A DNA stretch of 64,000 bases from Symbiodinium natans (lineage: Eukaryota; Sar; Dinophyceae; Suessiales; Symbiodiniaceae). The first letter of the stretch is position 1. Each line of letters starts with the position of its first letter. The DNA lies in the NCBI GenBank assembly GCA_905221605.1, contig CAJNDS010002417.1:122001-186000 (forward strand). The letters are read 5' to 3'. Both the position numbers and the translations under genes were made by a program. Positions 1 to 10,960 of this stretch are shown here, piece by piece. Below the pieces are notes generated by a model. The model worked only from the letters and a program-made list of their open reading frames with translations. It did not search any database and was not told where the DNA came from.

Positions 1-439
1 GGACCTTGGCAGCTCCGTGCTTCAAGACCTGCCCCCCTTTTCGGGTTTAGGGTTTAGGGTTGGCAGGGCAGTCACGGTTGTACCTCAAGGAGGAGAACCC
101 TATTTATCACTACGATGACTACGAAGGAGTTCAGGTACTGCTGCAAACCAGTTCGAAGGAAGATGGCTTGCACGCATGAGATAGATCACCCGATGCTCAC
201 CTGAACCCTAAACCCTTAACCCTAAACCCCAAACTGGCCCTAAACCCTAAACCCTAAACCCTAAACCCTAAACCCTAAAACCCAGCTTTTCTTGGCCTCG
301 CCACCTGGCTCTCATCGAATTCGAAGATTGGAAGCAGCTCGACACCTTCGGGTCAGCTTGGAGGTTCAGGGTTTAGGGTTTCGGGTTTAGGGTTTAGGGT
401 TTAGGGTTTAGGGTTTAGGGTTTAGGGTTTAGGGTTTAG

Positions 440-566
440 GGATAAGTGTACTTATAACCCAATTATAGCCCTATAAGTGTACATATAACCCAATTATAGC
501 CCTATTAGGGGTACTTAAAGGGCTTATAAGTGGGTTATAACTGCACTTATAACTGGGTGGGTTACT
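440..566. repeat. AT-rich, partly palindromic tandem repeat
   Basis: A block of about 33 bp containing TAAGTGTAC, TATAACCC and AATTATAGCCC occurs twice in tandem (about 440-505). It is followed by partly inverted versions (TTATAAGTGGG / TTATAACTGG). Looser relatives rich in TATAACCC, GGGTTAT and TAGGGGTACC occur near 3100-3165, 7150-7220, 31255-31345 and 37930-37995. Function unknown. Confidence 0.55.
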
Positions 567-1486
567 AAGTACCCTGAACCTCCAAGTGCGCTTCCGATGG
601 GATTTCCAAAATTCAGGGGTGCTCCTCACCTCAAAAAACAGCAACTCTTATTCCAAGACCCCCGAAACCCCAAGATATGCAATTGAAAAATAGACTCGCA
701 TCAAGGGTGGTTTCGCGTGCGTGTGGAGACAAGCTGAGCCCGATACAGTTGATGCCCAAGCTCACCAAGTGAGGAATCTTCTCCTGAGCTTGCAATAGTC
801 GGAGGGTCGGTCCTACCTCCGTCGCAAGAATCATAGGCCTGGGAGCTTTCATGCGCCAGAACTTCTAGCCTGGACCCTACAAGCCCAAAACGCCCTGCGC
901 CGCATGCTCCACAGCCCCCAGACGGTACATCTGCTCCGCGTGCTAAACGTATGCAAGATGTCTGGTGTGGGGTGTAGCGGGTTAGGGTTCTTGGGTTTGG
1001 GGGATTTGGGCCGTGATCTGGTGCAGCCTTGAGCAAAAGGTCTACTTTGTTTAGGAGCTACAGGGACACAGAATATGTAAGCTCCGAAACCTAAAGCCGC
1101 AACCCTGAACCCTAGACTCGGGGAGGAGGAAAGTGGCTTTCTGCTGTCCAGGCGGCGATAAATCCCAGGAACGTGCCGGCGTGCGTGCTCTTCACACCAC
1201 TGTCTTTGTGCTTGGTGAAGCTTCGGACGTGGGCCTGTGAAAAGAAAGGTTGAGGGCGAAAGCCTCTAAGCCCCTTAAGCCCTAAAACCCTTGCATCATA
1301 TATGAACATACATATATCCGCTTCCGAAAATATGCACATACACATATCAAGAGAGGCTTTCGGAGTTTCTTGGTTTGCTGTTTTAGTCTCAGCCCAAACT
1401 CAAACATGGGGCCGTACGGGATCACCCTGCAACCCAAACCTGAACGGCACGCCAACAAAGCATGAGTCGATCTTGGGTTTTGGGTC

Positions 1487-1637
1487 GTTTAGGGTTTAGG
1501 GTTTAGGGTTTAGGGTTTAGGGTTTAGGGTTTAGGGTTTAGGGTTTAGGGTTTAGGGTTTAGGGTTTATCTAGGGTTTAGGGTTTAGGGTTTAGGGTTTA
1601 GGGTTTAGGGTTTAGGGTTTAGGGTTTAGGGTTTAGG
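1487..1637 (+). repeat. Long TTTAGGG array
   Basis: About 21 consecutive TTTAGGG units with one short interruption near 1568. One of the two longest G-rich arrays of the mosaic. Confidence 0.95.
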
Positions 1638-2379
1638 CTTATTTGCAAGCTCTAAAACTCCAACAGCCGAAGGGTTGGGTTTCTGTCTCGAGGGGCTGGG
1701 TGCCACTTGCCACCCCCGGAGGCCGGAACGGAACGGAATGCACGCACGGAACGGAACTTGATCATCTTTGTCTTGCGGGCTATTGGCTTGCACAGCTGGG
1801 CTACTCTTGAGCTGTAAGCTCCCTACAATCGTTGGGGGTCTCGGCAAGCAAGTTTGGACGATTTCAAGGGCCCATGGTGCAGGTCCTCAAACTCAACTGC
1901 CTATGAGCTCTCCCCCCATACAGCGCTGAGCTGACCTCCAGACCCTCGAAACTTCTCTAAACTGTATAAACGCAGTCAGACCTGTAAGGTTAATCTTAGG
2001 GTTCGGGGGCTTTGGAGGCACGGTTTTGGAGGTTGGGGTTTGGGGTTGGGGCTTGGGGTTTGGGTTTTGGGGTTTGGGCGGTCTACGCGCTCAACCCTGA
2101 ACCTTACAGTGCGCGGCGGCCTCGTAGATAACCAGGTCCTTCAGCGCGTATCCCGGGGAGGTGACACCTAGCGCAGGGGCTCGGGGCCATCATTTGAAAA
2201 ACGATCACGTCGGGCTTCACTGTCATTCTTAGCTTTGAACCCAAAACCCCCAAACCCCAGACCCTGTAAGCCCTCTACTCCATACCCTCAACCCTAGCAG
2301 ACCCTGCAGCCTAAACCCCAAACCTTTAAACTCTTTAACCCCTATACACTCTAAACACAACTCTCCTTCCCCCTCAGCC

Positions 2380-3590
2380 CCTGCTTCGCACCCAACAAGG
2401 CGCCTTGCCAATCAAAAGAGTCGAGCGCACGAAAATTGGGGATCACCGACCTCAGCTCGCTTCTTGCATATTTGCGATGCTGGGGGGCCTGAACAAGGTT
2501 TCAAGGAGTTCGCGGGTTTCGAGGGTGTTGAGGGTTTCTGAGGGGTTTTGAGGGTTTCTGAGGGTTTTGAGGGTTGGGCTTTTGAGGGTTTTGAGGGTTT
2601 TGGGTTCAGGGTTTTCTGGTTTATGATTTGGGGTTTAGGGTTTGGGCCTGTTGTTAGTGCTGATCATAGGATCCCGAGATAATGACCCTTCGTTCGCCTT
2701 CCTAGGGAATCTCATGAGCTTGGCGGGTTCAGCCAGAAGGGGCTGCGTGTGAAATAGGGGGGTCCTTTCCATACAGAAGCCTACGTTGAAATTTCTCTGC
2801 AAGCCCCAAACCCCAAACCCCAAACCCCAAACCCCAAACCCTAAATCCCAAACCCCAAACCCCAAACCCCAAACCCCAAACCCCAAACCCCAAACCCCAT
2901 TTCGGAGAGCCCCATAGGCCCATAGGAGCCCCCCAAGTGGTGCTTCGTGCAAGCGCTGCCGGGAAACATTGGGGCGAATTTGATGTCCTCGCCGCGCTTG
3001 TTCCAGCTGTCTGCACCTTGGGGAGCTTGTATAGGGTTTAGGGTTTAGGGTTTAGGGTTTAGGGTTTAGGGTTTAGGGTTTAGGGTTTAGGGTTTAGGGG
3101 TACCTTATTGGGGCCCTTATTATTAGGGAGTCCTACTATTTGGGTCTATATTATTTTCGGCAACCCCCCGTGTTGCTGCAGTGTGTCTTGTGTTCTTGGG
3201 GGACGTGGCGTGGAGTCGGGGACCTGTCCCTAAGCGCCGGTTCGATGATCAAATTGTCGACAGACTCCATCTTAGAGGCTGGAACGGGCTGTTGCCCATG
3301 TCTGCAGCTATAGCTGCCTATACATACCCCACTTGGGGTGCGAATAGCCCTACTTATCAACCCTACCCGCACCTCCCACTGCAAACCCCGCAAAACCCTA
3401 AAAACCCTAGAAACCCTAGAAACCCTAAATGCTCAAGTCGTGGACCCTAAACCCTAAACCCTAAACCCTAAACCCTAAACCCTGAACCCTTGGGTGGCAC
3501 CTCCGGAGGTCAGGCAGCGACCACAAGGGTCGAGGACGGAGTTCTCCGTGAGGTCCGGCTCCCCGTCGTCTGTAAACATCTCCTCGGGTT
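2380..3590. repeat. Dispersed copy of the shoulder module, broken by telomeric DNA
   Basis: Three pieces match the edge of the large duplication. About 2390-2460 resembles 36700-36750 and 37190-37260. About 2945-3030 (around GTTCCAGCTGTCTGCACCT) resembles 37495-37575 and 10735-10795. About 3485-3585 (GGTGGCACCTCCGGAGG ... ACATCTCCTCG) resembles 37676-37750 and 10825-10860. The order matches the 37-kb copy, but telomeric repeats at 2806-2899, 3030-3100 and 3447-3487 sit between or at the ends of the pieces. Confidence 0.6.
2806..2899 (-). repeat. Variant telomeric array, TTTGGGG class
   Basis: About 13 units of CCCCAAA (TTTGGGG on the minus strand) with one CCCTAAAT interruption. Every other long array here is TTTAGGG, so this block is a homogenised variant. 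A short TTTGGGG stretch also occurs near 2035-2080. The array produces spurious low-complexity reading frames rich in Gly, Trp and Phe. Confidence 0.9.
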
Positions 3591-3716
3591 TAGGGTTTAG
3601 GGTTTAGGGTTTAGGGTTTAGGGTTTAGGGTTTAGGGTTTAGGGTTTAGGGTTTAGGGTTTAGGGTTTAGGGTTTAGGGTCTAGGTAGGGTTTAGGGTTT
3701 AGGGTTTAGGGTTTAG
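3584..3716 (+). repeat. Long TTTAGGG array
   Basis: Eighteen or so TTTAGGG units with a single degenerate unit near 3680. It directly abuts a copy of the shoulder module ending in ACATCTCCTCGGG. Confidence 0.9.
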
Positions 3717-3839
3717 GAAAGCCACATAAACATAAAGGAGTCGACAAAGCCTGAGGTTTCTCTTGCGGTTAGGGTTTAGGGCTTAGAGTTTAGGGGTTAG
3801 GGTCTAGGGTTAGTCAAGCAGCTTGCCAGGCGACGGGCC

Positions 3840-4085
3840 ATTGTTGATACCCTCACGCGTAAGGTTGGTTATCCAGAAACTTGTCCATTTTATTCAAATA
3901 AAATGGTATTGATCCATCAACAAATCTTACATGCCGATATCCATTAACTCCAGCTGTTGATTATACTGTTGAGTGTATTGATGGATTAATTGGTGAAATA
4001 AAAAATACAGAAAATCCTTTATTTATTGATAATATGATACATTGTTATAATCGTATATTTGCAATGTAATAATATGTTAGGTGGT
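3840..4085 (+). pseudogene. AT-rich foreign-looking insert with broken coding sequence
   Basis: About 240 bp of markedly AT-rich DNA in an otherwise GC-balanced region, with no telomeric motif inside. One + frame is open from about 3846 through the TTTTATTCAAAT stretch near 3890. A second + frame is open from 3902 for 55 codons and stops at TAA 4067-4069. It includes PAVDYTVECIDGLIG and NPLFIDNMIHCYNRIF and uses AT-rich codons (AAA, AAT, ATA, TTA). The two frames adjoin near 3900, which suggests a single frameshift in one older coding sequence. I do not recognise the protein. It could derive from an AT-rich virus, bacterium or organelle. Confidence 0.5.
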
Positions 4086-5484
4086 GATGCGCCGGAGAGT
4101 TTACAGCAATAGCGTCAATAGAGACCCAAAATCATAGAGGAGTAAACTGTGATGAAGAATCTAAACCCTATATAAACCCTAAACCCTAAACCCCAAACCC
4201 CAAACCTCAAACCCTAAACCCTAAACCCAACAAAAAAGCCCGTAGTTTAGAACCCCATCTCTTGCGACGGCGCGGCTGGATCAACGCGCCAGGCGTAGCG
4301 CAAGCCCTCCATGGGGAAGGCAGTTGTCACCTCTGGGCAAAGCTGTTCCAGTGGGTTTTGGGTTTAGGGTTTAGGGTGTAGGGGTATCATGAGACAAGGT
4401 GTTGCCTAGAACGTATGAAGGAAAATTGGGTGACTTTTTTGGTTTAATGGCGTTTGTGCGTGAACAAACTACACCCTCAACCCTAAACCCTCAGCCCTAA
4501 ACCCTGCAAACTTTAATGATGGGGCAGATAGCGGTACATTGGGGTTATTTGGCATCCCAAACCCAAAGCCCAAAACCCCGAACTCTCGTTGGAGAGAAAC
4601 CTTTGGGATCCGGGGTTTAGGGTTCAGGGTCAAGGTTTAGGGTTTAGGGTTTAGGGTTTAGGGCTTAGGGTTTAGGGTTTAAGGTTTAGGGTTTAGGGTT
4701 TAGGGTTTAGGGTTTAGGGTTTAGGGTTTGTCACAGGTACGGGGAGCTGAGGGCGGAGCCGCTGCGCTGTAGGGTTGACAGGGTTGATTGGGTGCCACCC
4801 TGAGACTGAAGGGGGTTTGGGGTTTAGGGGTTTAGGGTTTAATTCAGGTTTGGGGGTTTAGGCTTTAGTAGGAGGCAGGGTTTAGAAGGTTTAGTGTGCG
4901 CTGTAGGGTTTCCAGGTCTTCCTGTCTTTGCCAATTGCTACGTGGCTACACGGGCCCCCCTCGATTGCAACCTTAAACCCCCCTAAACCCTAAACCCTAA
5001 ACCTAAACCCCAAACCCTAAACCCTAAACCTTAAGCCCCTCATACATTCTGAGTCGCCTGGATATGCCAGGTGTTGCCCGTCCGATGCGATGATGGCTGC
5101 AGCTGCAGTTGAACGAAGCTGCCCTTCTTGCCCGGGAGCGAGATGGCGTTCTCCTGACGCAGGCTTTGGGATTTAGGGTTTAGAGTGCTGCTTCGGGTCT
5201 AGGCAGGTCTAGGCTTTAGGCGTAATAAAGGCTCGGTGTGTGTGTAGTCATGGAGCAATAGTAGCCCCCCAAAACGAGCATCACCTAGAGAACTGCCCAT
5301 GCAAGGTTTGGCTGCGCCAAAGAGATTCCGACCACTGCATGCTTATATACAGTCATGCAGCTGTGCGCAAAGCGCCCGTTTCTTCTCGAAACCCTGAACT
5401 CCAAGTCCTTGAACCCTTAAACCCAAACCCTGAAACACTCAATCCTTGTTTTTGTGCATACATACACACAGAAAATGTGTATAT

Positions 5485-5522
5485 ATAAGTATATTTATAT
5501 ATATATATATGTACACATATAC
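5485..5522. repeat. TA-rich microsatellite
   Basis: Run of TATATA with scattered AG and GTAC steps. A similar tract occurs at about 63043-63078. Confidence 0.8.
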
Positions 5523-5709
5523 TTGAGGCTGCTCCTTCACAACCTCAGGTATCCGCAGCTGTTTCTAGACACAGCTTTGAGTTAAAGAGCTTCGAGGGCG
5601 CATTGAGTCGTGGCATTGCGGCTACAGCCAGGTTCTGCCAAAAACCAACTTATTCCTTCCCCGAATATAAAAACCCCCCTCCCCCCTGTAACAGGGCTTT
5701 CGTACTTGC

Positions 5710-5933
5710 GGGGGGGGGGGGGGGGGGGATCCCCTAAACAATAAACCCTAAACCCTAAACCCTAAACCCTAAGCCCGTCTTTGTTTAGGCTTTAGGGAGC
5801 CTCAAGCCTTCGGGCTTACACTTGGTTGTAAGTTTAAGAGTGAGAGTTAGGGGGAACTGAAGGGTTAAAGCTTCAGATGTCTCAAGCCTTAGTGCTACTA
5901 GGTTTCACACCCCCCCCCCCCCCCCCCCCCCCC
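5710..5933. repeat. Poly-G and poly-C tracts flanking a short spacer
   Basis: Nineteen G residues at 5710-5728 and 24 C residues at 5910-5933, about 180 bp apart and inverted to each other. The spacer holds CCCTAAA units at 5740-5775. Comparable homopolymers occur at 8175-8203 (29 G) and 59303-59323 (21 G). Confidence 0.9.
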
Positions 5934-6283
5934 GCTAATTCGGTGGAGATTTATACGGGTTTTAATACTAGGGGACGGGGCTAGATCCTAAAGAAGGGCG
6001 CTTCAAGAAATCCTTAAGCTCAAACCCTCTCAAGCAACAAAACCGCAAAGCCTCCAAAGCAAAACACCCAAACCAAAACACCCAAACCAAAAACACACAA
6101 ACCCTAAACCCTAAACCCTAAACCCTAAACCCTAAACCCTGAACCCTAAACCCTTAACCCTAAACCCTAAACCTAGAAAAACCCCATGAAGCCCCCCTGA
6201 AAACTCCCTGACGGCTTCCTGGCCCCCTGGGACTTCGAGGATGAACCACGCGGCCTGGCACTTCCAAAACGCGGCTTTGGGTG

Positions 6284-6452
6284 TGGTTTAGGGTTTAGGG
6301 TTTAGGGTTTAGGGTTTAGGGTTTAGGGTTTAGGGTTTAGGGTTTAGGGTTTATAGGGTTTAGGGTTTAGGGTTTAGGGTTTAGGGTTTAGGGTTTAGGG
6401 TTTAGGGTTTAGGGTTGAGGGTTTAGGGTTGAGGGTTTAGGGTTTAGGGTTT
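6284..6452 (+). repeat. Long TTTAGGG array
   Basis: About 22 units with occasional TTGAGGG and TTTATAGGG variants near the right end. It lies about 110 bp from an inverted CCCTAAA array (6097-6172), so the pair could fold back. Confidence 0.95.
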
Positions 6453-6772
6453 ATGCTCCGGTGCGTGTAGTCGAAGGGTCCACTTAGCCTGCGACTCTCG
6501 AGTTCTACTCGCGACCCCGGATTTTTTAAATAGTAAGGGTGCCCTTTGTACTGCCAAGTAGAGCAGAGTAAGGTTGGTTCCTTTATAAACCCTAAACCCT
6601 AAACCCTAAACCCTAAACCCTAAAACCTAGTAAGTAGTAGAAGCCCCCCACCAGAAAGGCTTTCTTGGGGCACCGAAGTCCCTCATTGCACCAGCGGATC
6701 CTCTAAATGTTGACGACAAAGGTCTTGGTAGCCCAGTAACCATGATATACTGAAGGGGGGTTGGTTCCTTTC

Positions 6773-6895
6773 TAAACCCTAAACCCTAAACCCTAAACCC
6801 TAAACCCTAAACCCTAAACCCTAAACCCTAAACCCTAAACCCTAAACCCTAAACCCTAAACCCTAAACCCTGAACCCTAAACTTAAACCCTAATA
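6773..6895 (-). repeat. Long CCCTAAA array
   Basis: Seventeen or so units of CCCTAAA. Both this array and the one at 6584-6627 are preceded by GGTTGGTTCCTTT(A/C)TAAA, so a short spacer was duplicated together with the repeats. Confidence 0.9.
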
Positions 6896-8172
6896 AGCTA
6901 ATAAGGGAACCTTGAACCAACAAAAAGGGAGGAAACGGGTACCACTGGGGCTACCGAAGAAGTTGAGTAGGCCCAGAGCTGATGGGCTCACAAACAGACC
7001 GACTGGCGATCTCCGCGGTCCCTGGGATGCTGTGCATTAGGGTTTAGGGTTTAGGGTTTGGGGTTTGGGGTTTAGGGTTTAGGGTTCAGGGTTTAGGGTT
7101 TAGGGTTTGAACTTGAAGTAAGCTGCCAAACTATACGGGGCTTCAGGATAATGCCCGGAATATAGACCCCCCCAAATAGTAGGATCCCCTTACAATAAGG
7201 ACCCCAAAAAGGTACCCCTAATGTCGGACACCCCCATAATGCAATGAAACAAATGACGGTTTCCTGTTACACTAGCTCTTGCTTTCGTGCCTTGGCTATC
7301 AGATCAAGCCTAAACCCTAAACCCTAAACCCTAAACCCTAAACCCTAAACCCTAAACCCTAAACCCTAAACCCTAAACCCTAAACCCTAAACCCTAAACC
7401 CTTTATTGCTGTCAAGCAGGTCAGGCAGGCGGTCGACTCTGGTGCCAGGATGCTGAAGTTCACGCCTTTTTTGGCTTCGGAGCACCCATATGGCAAGGGC
7501 TTTCCTCGGATGAGCATCGTCTGCGTGCCCACGTGCCACTGCGTAGGGTTTAGGGTTTTTAGGGTTTAGGGTTTAGGGTTTATGGTGTAGGGTTTAGGGT
7601 TTAGGGTTTAGGGTTTAGGGTTTAGGGTTTAGGGTTTAGGGTTTAGGGTCCAGGGTTTACTCCATCTCCAACTTGATGCACTAAAGAGCACAGTCTTGGT
7701 GTTCTGTAGCGGGATGTCGTTCAGGGTCATTCCAACCAACGGGATAGGAAGAACACGACGCGGGGGTTCCGCGGGCACGTCATGAGCAGGAGCTCTTTCC
7801 CTGCCTGAGGGGGTCTACACCCTTGGGGTGTCGAGATGAACCCTACAATTGGGGCCAGATACCCTTTGCTACTATAACTCCTCTTAAGGTATATGAACCC
7901 TAAACCCTTAACCCTAATTAAACCCCAAACCCAAAACCCTTAACCCTAAACCCTAAAACCTTAACCCTAAACCCTAAACCCTAAACCCTAAACCCTAAAC
8001 CCTTTTCGGGTTCATTTCGTTTTCAAGGACGGGCGCGTCGCTGTGTCTGCAAGCCGAGCAGCCCTTCCCCACTCGAACCTGACGGAGGGCATGCAAAATG
8101 GTTAGGATTTAGGGTTCAGGGGTTTAGGGTTTAGGGTGTCGGGTTTAGGGGCCAAGGTTTAGGGTTTAGGGT

Positions 8173-8174
<2 letters not shown>

Positions 8175-8203
<29 letters not shown>
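8175..8203 (+). repeat. Poly-G tract at the end of a TTTAGGG array
   Basis: Twenty-nine consecutive G residues directly follow the TTTAGGG-rich stretch at 8103-8175. Confidence 0.9.
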
Positions 8204-8206
<3 letters not shown>

Positions 8207-8209
8207 GTA

Positions 8210-9340
8210 GTCCTGTTGGTACAGTAGTAGCAATCGTAACGATGTGACCCTCACAAGCCACCGGCACACGGGCAGCCTGCGACACGTCTTTGGGTGCGGC
8301 CATGGACGAGAGAACCGAACCTCGGCTTGTCTCTTCTTGGGGACGAAGTGAACCCGAAAATTGGGGGGTATTTAACCTATACTACTATAACTCTTATTAA
8401 GGTATATGAACCCTAAATCCTTTTAGGGTTCCTGTGGTCTCCTAGGTTTCCACCCTGCACGAAACACCCCCCTGCTTGTGCCGTACAGCGTGGCTGGAGC
8501 GCGGAGCCTAAACCCTCAACCCTTATCCCTAGGAGCCCTATAATGAACTAAAACTCCGTAAAACCCCTAACCCAAAACAAACACCTGAAATCCCCGTCGT
8601 GTTTAGAAGTTAGGGTTTAGGGTGTAGGCGGGCGCCCCCCATGGACTTCCGCACACTACTGCAAGTTGCAAGAACATCTTGCCGCAATCTATTCGATGCT
8701 TTGGGAGCGATCTCCCTTTCTCAGCTTCAGGCAGCAAGTTCTACACCACAGCCTTCTGCGGAATATCCGTGCTTACTTGACAAGTCCTCAACCTGAACGC
8801 TACGACCCGACTCATACTTCGCGCTCATCCCCCCTCCACTCAGGATGAAGCCCACCGCAATTAGAGCGCCACAAACCTCCTGGGCAAGGTGCGTTCTTGC
8901 ATCACCTGGGGGAGAGGAGCCATGGCCTTGCTAAACTGGGGACGAGCCGCGTTTGCAAGAACCAGTAAACGCTGCGGCGGGCCGAGTTGTTTCGGTTCGG
9001 AGGTTTTCATGGGGGGCTTGGGGGTTAGGGTGGGGGCGGAGGAGTTTGGGGCTGAGGAAGGACATCGCAGTTGCCAGGTTTCATCACCAAAGTCGGGACA
9101 TTGTCTAGCACTGCATGCCGTGTACTTCTGTGTGTTTGGGATTCTTTTGCAGGGAGCGCTTCAACAGCGTGCCTTGCGTTCTGCTTTGCGAAATTGATTG
9201 GTGCAGCCGAGTCCCCCAACCGTGCCAGTTGACCAGCCCTCACGACCAACCCTCACCACTGTCGCGTTTCTCATCTTTTGGACACTCAACCACTCCTTCA
9301 CATGTTTGCGCTCGGACACTACTGGCACGCGGCCCCAGTC
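8210..9340. other. Spacer with no recognised gene; contains one repeat shared with 32.6 kb
   Basis: No reading frame here has a motif I recognise. About 8885-8985 (TTCTTGCATCACCTGG ... GCCATGGCC ... GCTGCGG) resembles 32615-32750. This is an outlying piece of homology to the left of the main duplication. Confidence 0.5.
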
Positions 9341-10960
9341 CGTTTGATCACAACGACAAGACGATGCAATGGCGCAAAACCGCTCAAGCTTTGCCTAGCT
9401 TCATGGGGTCTGCAGGTTGGTACAGCTTAACTGGGAGTCTGCTCATTGGTACCCAAAATGTGTCTGGAGGGGCATGTGCAAAACTTGAGCGAGGGCAGCT
9501 CGAAACTCCAGTCATCGCGGCCGTGCATCAAACAGTTGGACGCGCTACGAACAGACTGAATGCCTCCAGCCAGGCATATGTACAGTGCGGAAGCTCCTCG
9601 GCGAAACTTTGAAGCTTGAGTGAGCAGATCAGAGAGATTGCATCAGTGGACTTGCGCAGGGTCGCTCGAACGGATCTGCAAGTGGTTTCAATTTTCTGCA
9701 ATCACTGGTTCGATGCAATGAAGGCTTCTCGGCACGGGTCGAGTCCACCTGGCAGGAAGCAACCAATATCCGCTTCTGATCTACTGGTTGCTGGCCGGCG
9801 GTGGTTCTGGTCACATCTTCTGACCAAACGCGCATGTTGCTGGAAGGGCCCATGGGTCCTATCGGTAACACACGTACACAAGCCCCATGAGCTGGAACAC
9901 ACCAGCACCCATGTATCACATTGCTCTGCACTTTGAAGCTTACATCTCAGACACTGGGATCCTAGACAAGGAGAGCGCCACCATCCTTCCCTTAGAAGTA
10001 GTTTGGCAACCCTAAACCCTAAACCCTAAACCCTTAGAGGACTCAAGGGAAAGTAGCTTGGCATGGTTTGGAGGGGGCAAGAGGCTCCTGGGAGGCCTTT
10101 CCTGATATGTTTCTCCGGAGAGGTTACGTCTCCTCAAGAAGAAAAAATAGCTTCTGGAAAATCTGGGTCGAAGTACGTTTCAGGAGGAGGAGGAGGAGGA
10201 GGAGCAGGAGGAGGAGGAGGAGGAGGAGCAGGAGGAGGAGCAGGAGGAGGAGGAGGAGGAAGCTGACAGGAGGGTCTCCGGATCGCTTGCGTAGAACAGA
10301 ACCTTGCCCCCGTGATGAACCGAAGGACACATAAAGCTCGGGGCATTGGGCTCATGCGACTCATGGCCCATGACACCATTGGAGTTACGTGGAAAATGTT
10401 TCGCCCAAGGCTGGCCCACGGCGTGCCTTGACCAGGTGCGGGTGGTCATCCGGCTCTTCCTTGACGGCCACGCAGATCGTGCCAATCAGAGTTGAACTCC
10501 CGGAAGGCCACCGCAGACCTGGGTTATCTTGGGCTTAACTAGGGTATAGGGCTTGAAGGGATTCATTCGGGTTCAGGGATGGGGGGGGGGGGTTTTCTGC
10601 GAGTAGGAAAAGAGCTCTTTCTCGTTCTCCTTTCTCTTTCTCTTTCCCTTGCTCTTTCTCTTTCTCTCTGGACTCGAATCGAAGACCCGAGTGGTGGGTC
10701 GTTTCTTCGTTTCACCCTATAAACACTGCCGAGGCGCATTGGGGCCAACTTCATATCCTCGCTGCCTTGCTGCGCTTGTTCCAGCTTGCCTGCTCCTTGA
10801 GGGGGTTTTCATCTTCTACCGCGAGACGGAGGACCCCGTCGTCCAATTACATCTCCTCGGGAGAATGGGCAGGTTTCTGACTGGGGTTACAATTATAAGC
10901 AGGGCACCTCTTGCTGTGATGGGTGGTGACCTTGCTGCGGGGTTCTTCTGATCGGTTTAA
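9340..10960. repeat. Left shoulder of the large duplication, copy 1
   Basis: Diverged copy of about 35645-37850. Shared landmarks are ACGATGCnATGGCGC (9360; 35660), CATGTGCAAAA with the following GAG-rich stretch (9472; 35708), GACGCGCT with TGAATGCCTCCAGCCAGGC (9538; 35949), ATCCTTCCCTTA (9985; 36366), GTTTCGCCCAAGGCT (10400; 37106) and GGGCACCTCTTGCTGT (10903; 37795). A GGA-repeat microsatellite and a TTTCTC-rich tract are specific to this copy. No protein-coding gene is supported. Confidence 0.7.
10180..10263 (+). repeat. GGA trinucleotide microsatellite
   Basis: About 28 GGA/GCA triplets. It is responsible for poly-Gly, poly-Leu, poly-Pro and poly-Ser reading frames in several frames, none of which I regard as genes. 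Confidence 0.95.

Larger units (their letters stand above)
1..8210. repeat. Mosaic of interstitial telomeric repeats (TTTAGGG class) in both orientations
   Basis: Arrays of the heptamer TTTAGGG on the + strand lie near 369-440, 1487-1637, 3030-3100, 3584-3716, 4616-4729, 6284-6452, 7038-7108, 7543-7658 and 8103-8175. The inverse CCCTAAA lies near 204-281, 3447-3487, 4170-4228, 4975-5035, 5740-5775, 6097-6172, 6584-6627, 6773-6895, 7308-7402 and 7889-8006. Spacers of about 100-400 bp between them share little with each other. Orientation alternates and no array runs to the window edge, so this is interstitial or subtelomere-derived DNA and not a chromosome end. I recognise no gene in the spacers; the short reading frames there have no familiar motif and several run into the repeats. 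Confidence 0.9.

Noticed and set aside
2635-3016. Gly-Val-Trp-Phe repeat proteins on the minus strand
   Set aside because: Translation of the TTTGGGG array; the same repeat is open in more than one frame.
1-8210. A true chromosome end (telomere)
   Set aside because: Arrays occur in both orientations, are short, and are separated by other DNA; none is terminal in the window.
1-8210. CRISPR-like array of direct repeats and spacers
   Set aside because: The repeats are 7-bp telomeric units in runs of varying length and orientation, and the spacers vary from about 100 to 400 bp. The context is eukaryotic.
10063-10485. Poly-Gly, poly-Leu, poly-Pro and poly-Ser frames
   Set aside because: Caused by the GGA microsatellite at 10180-10263.
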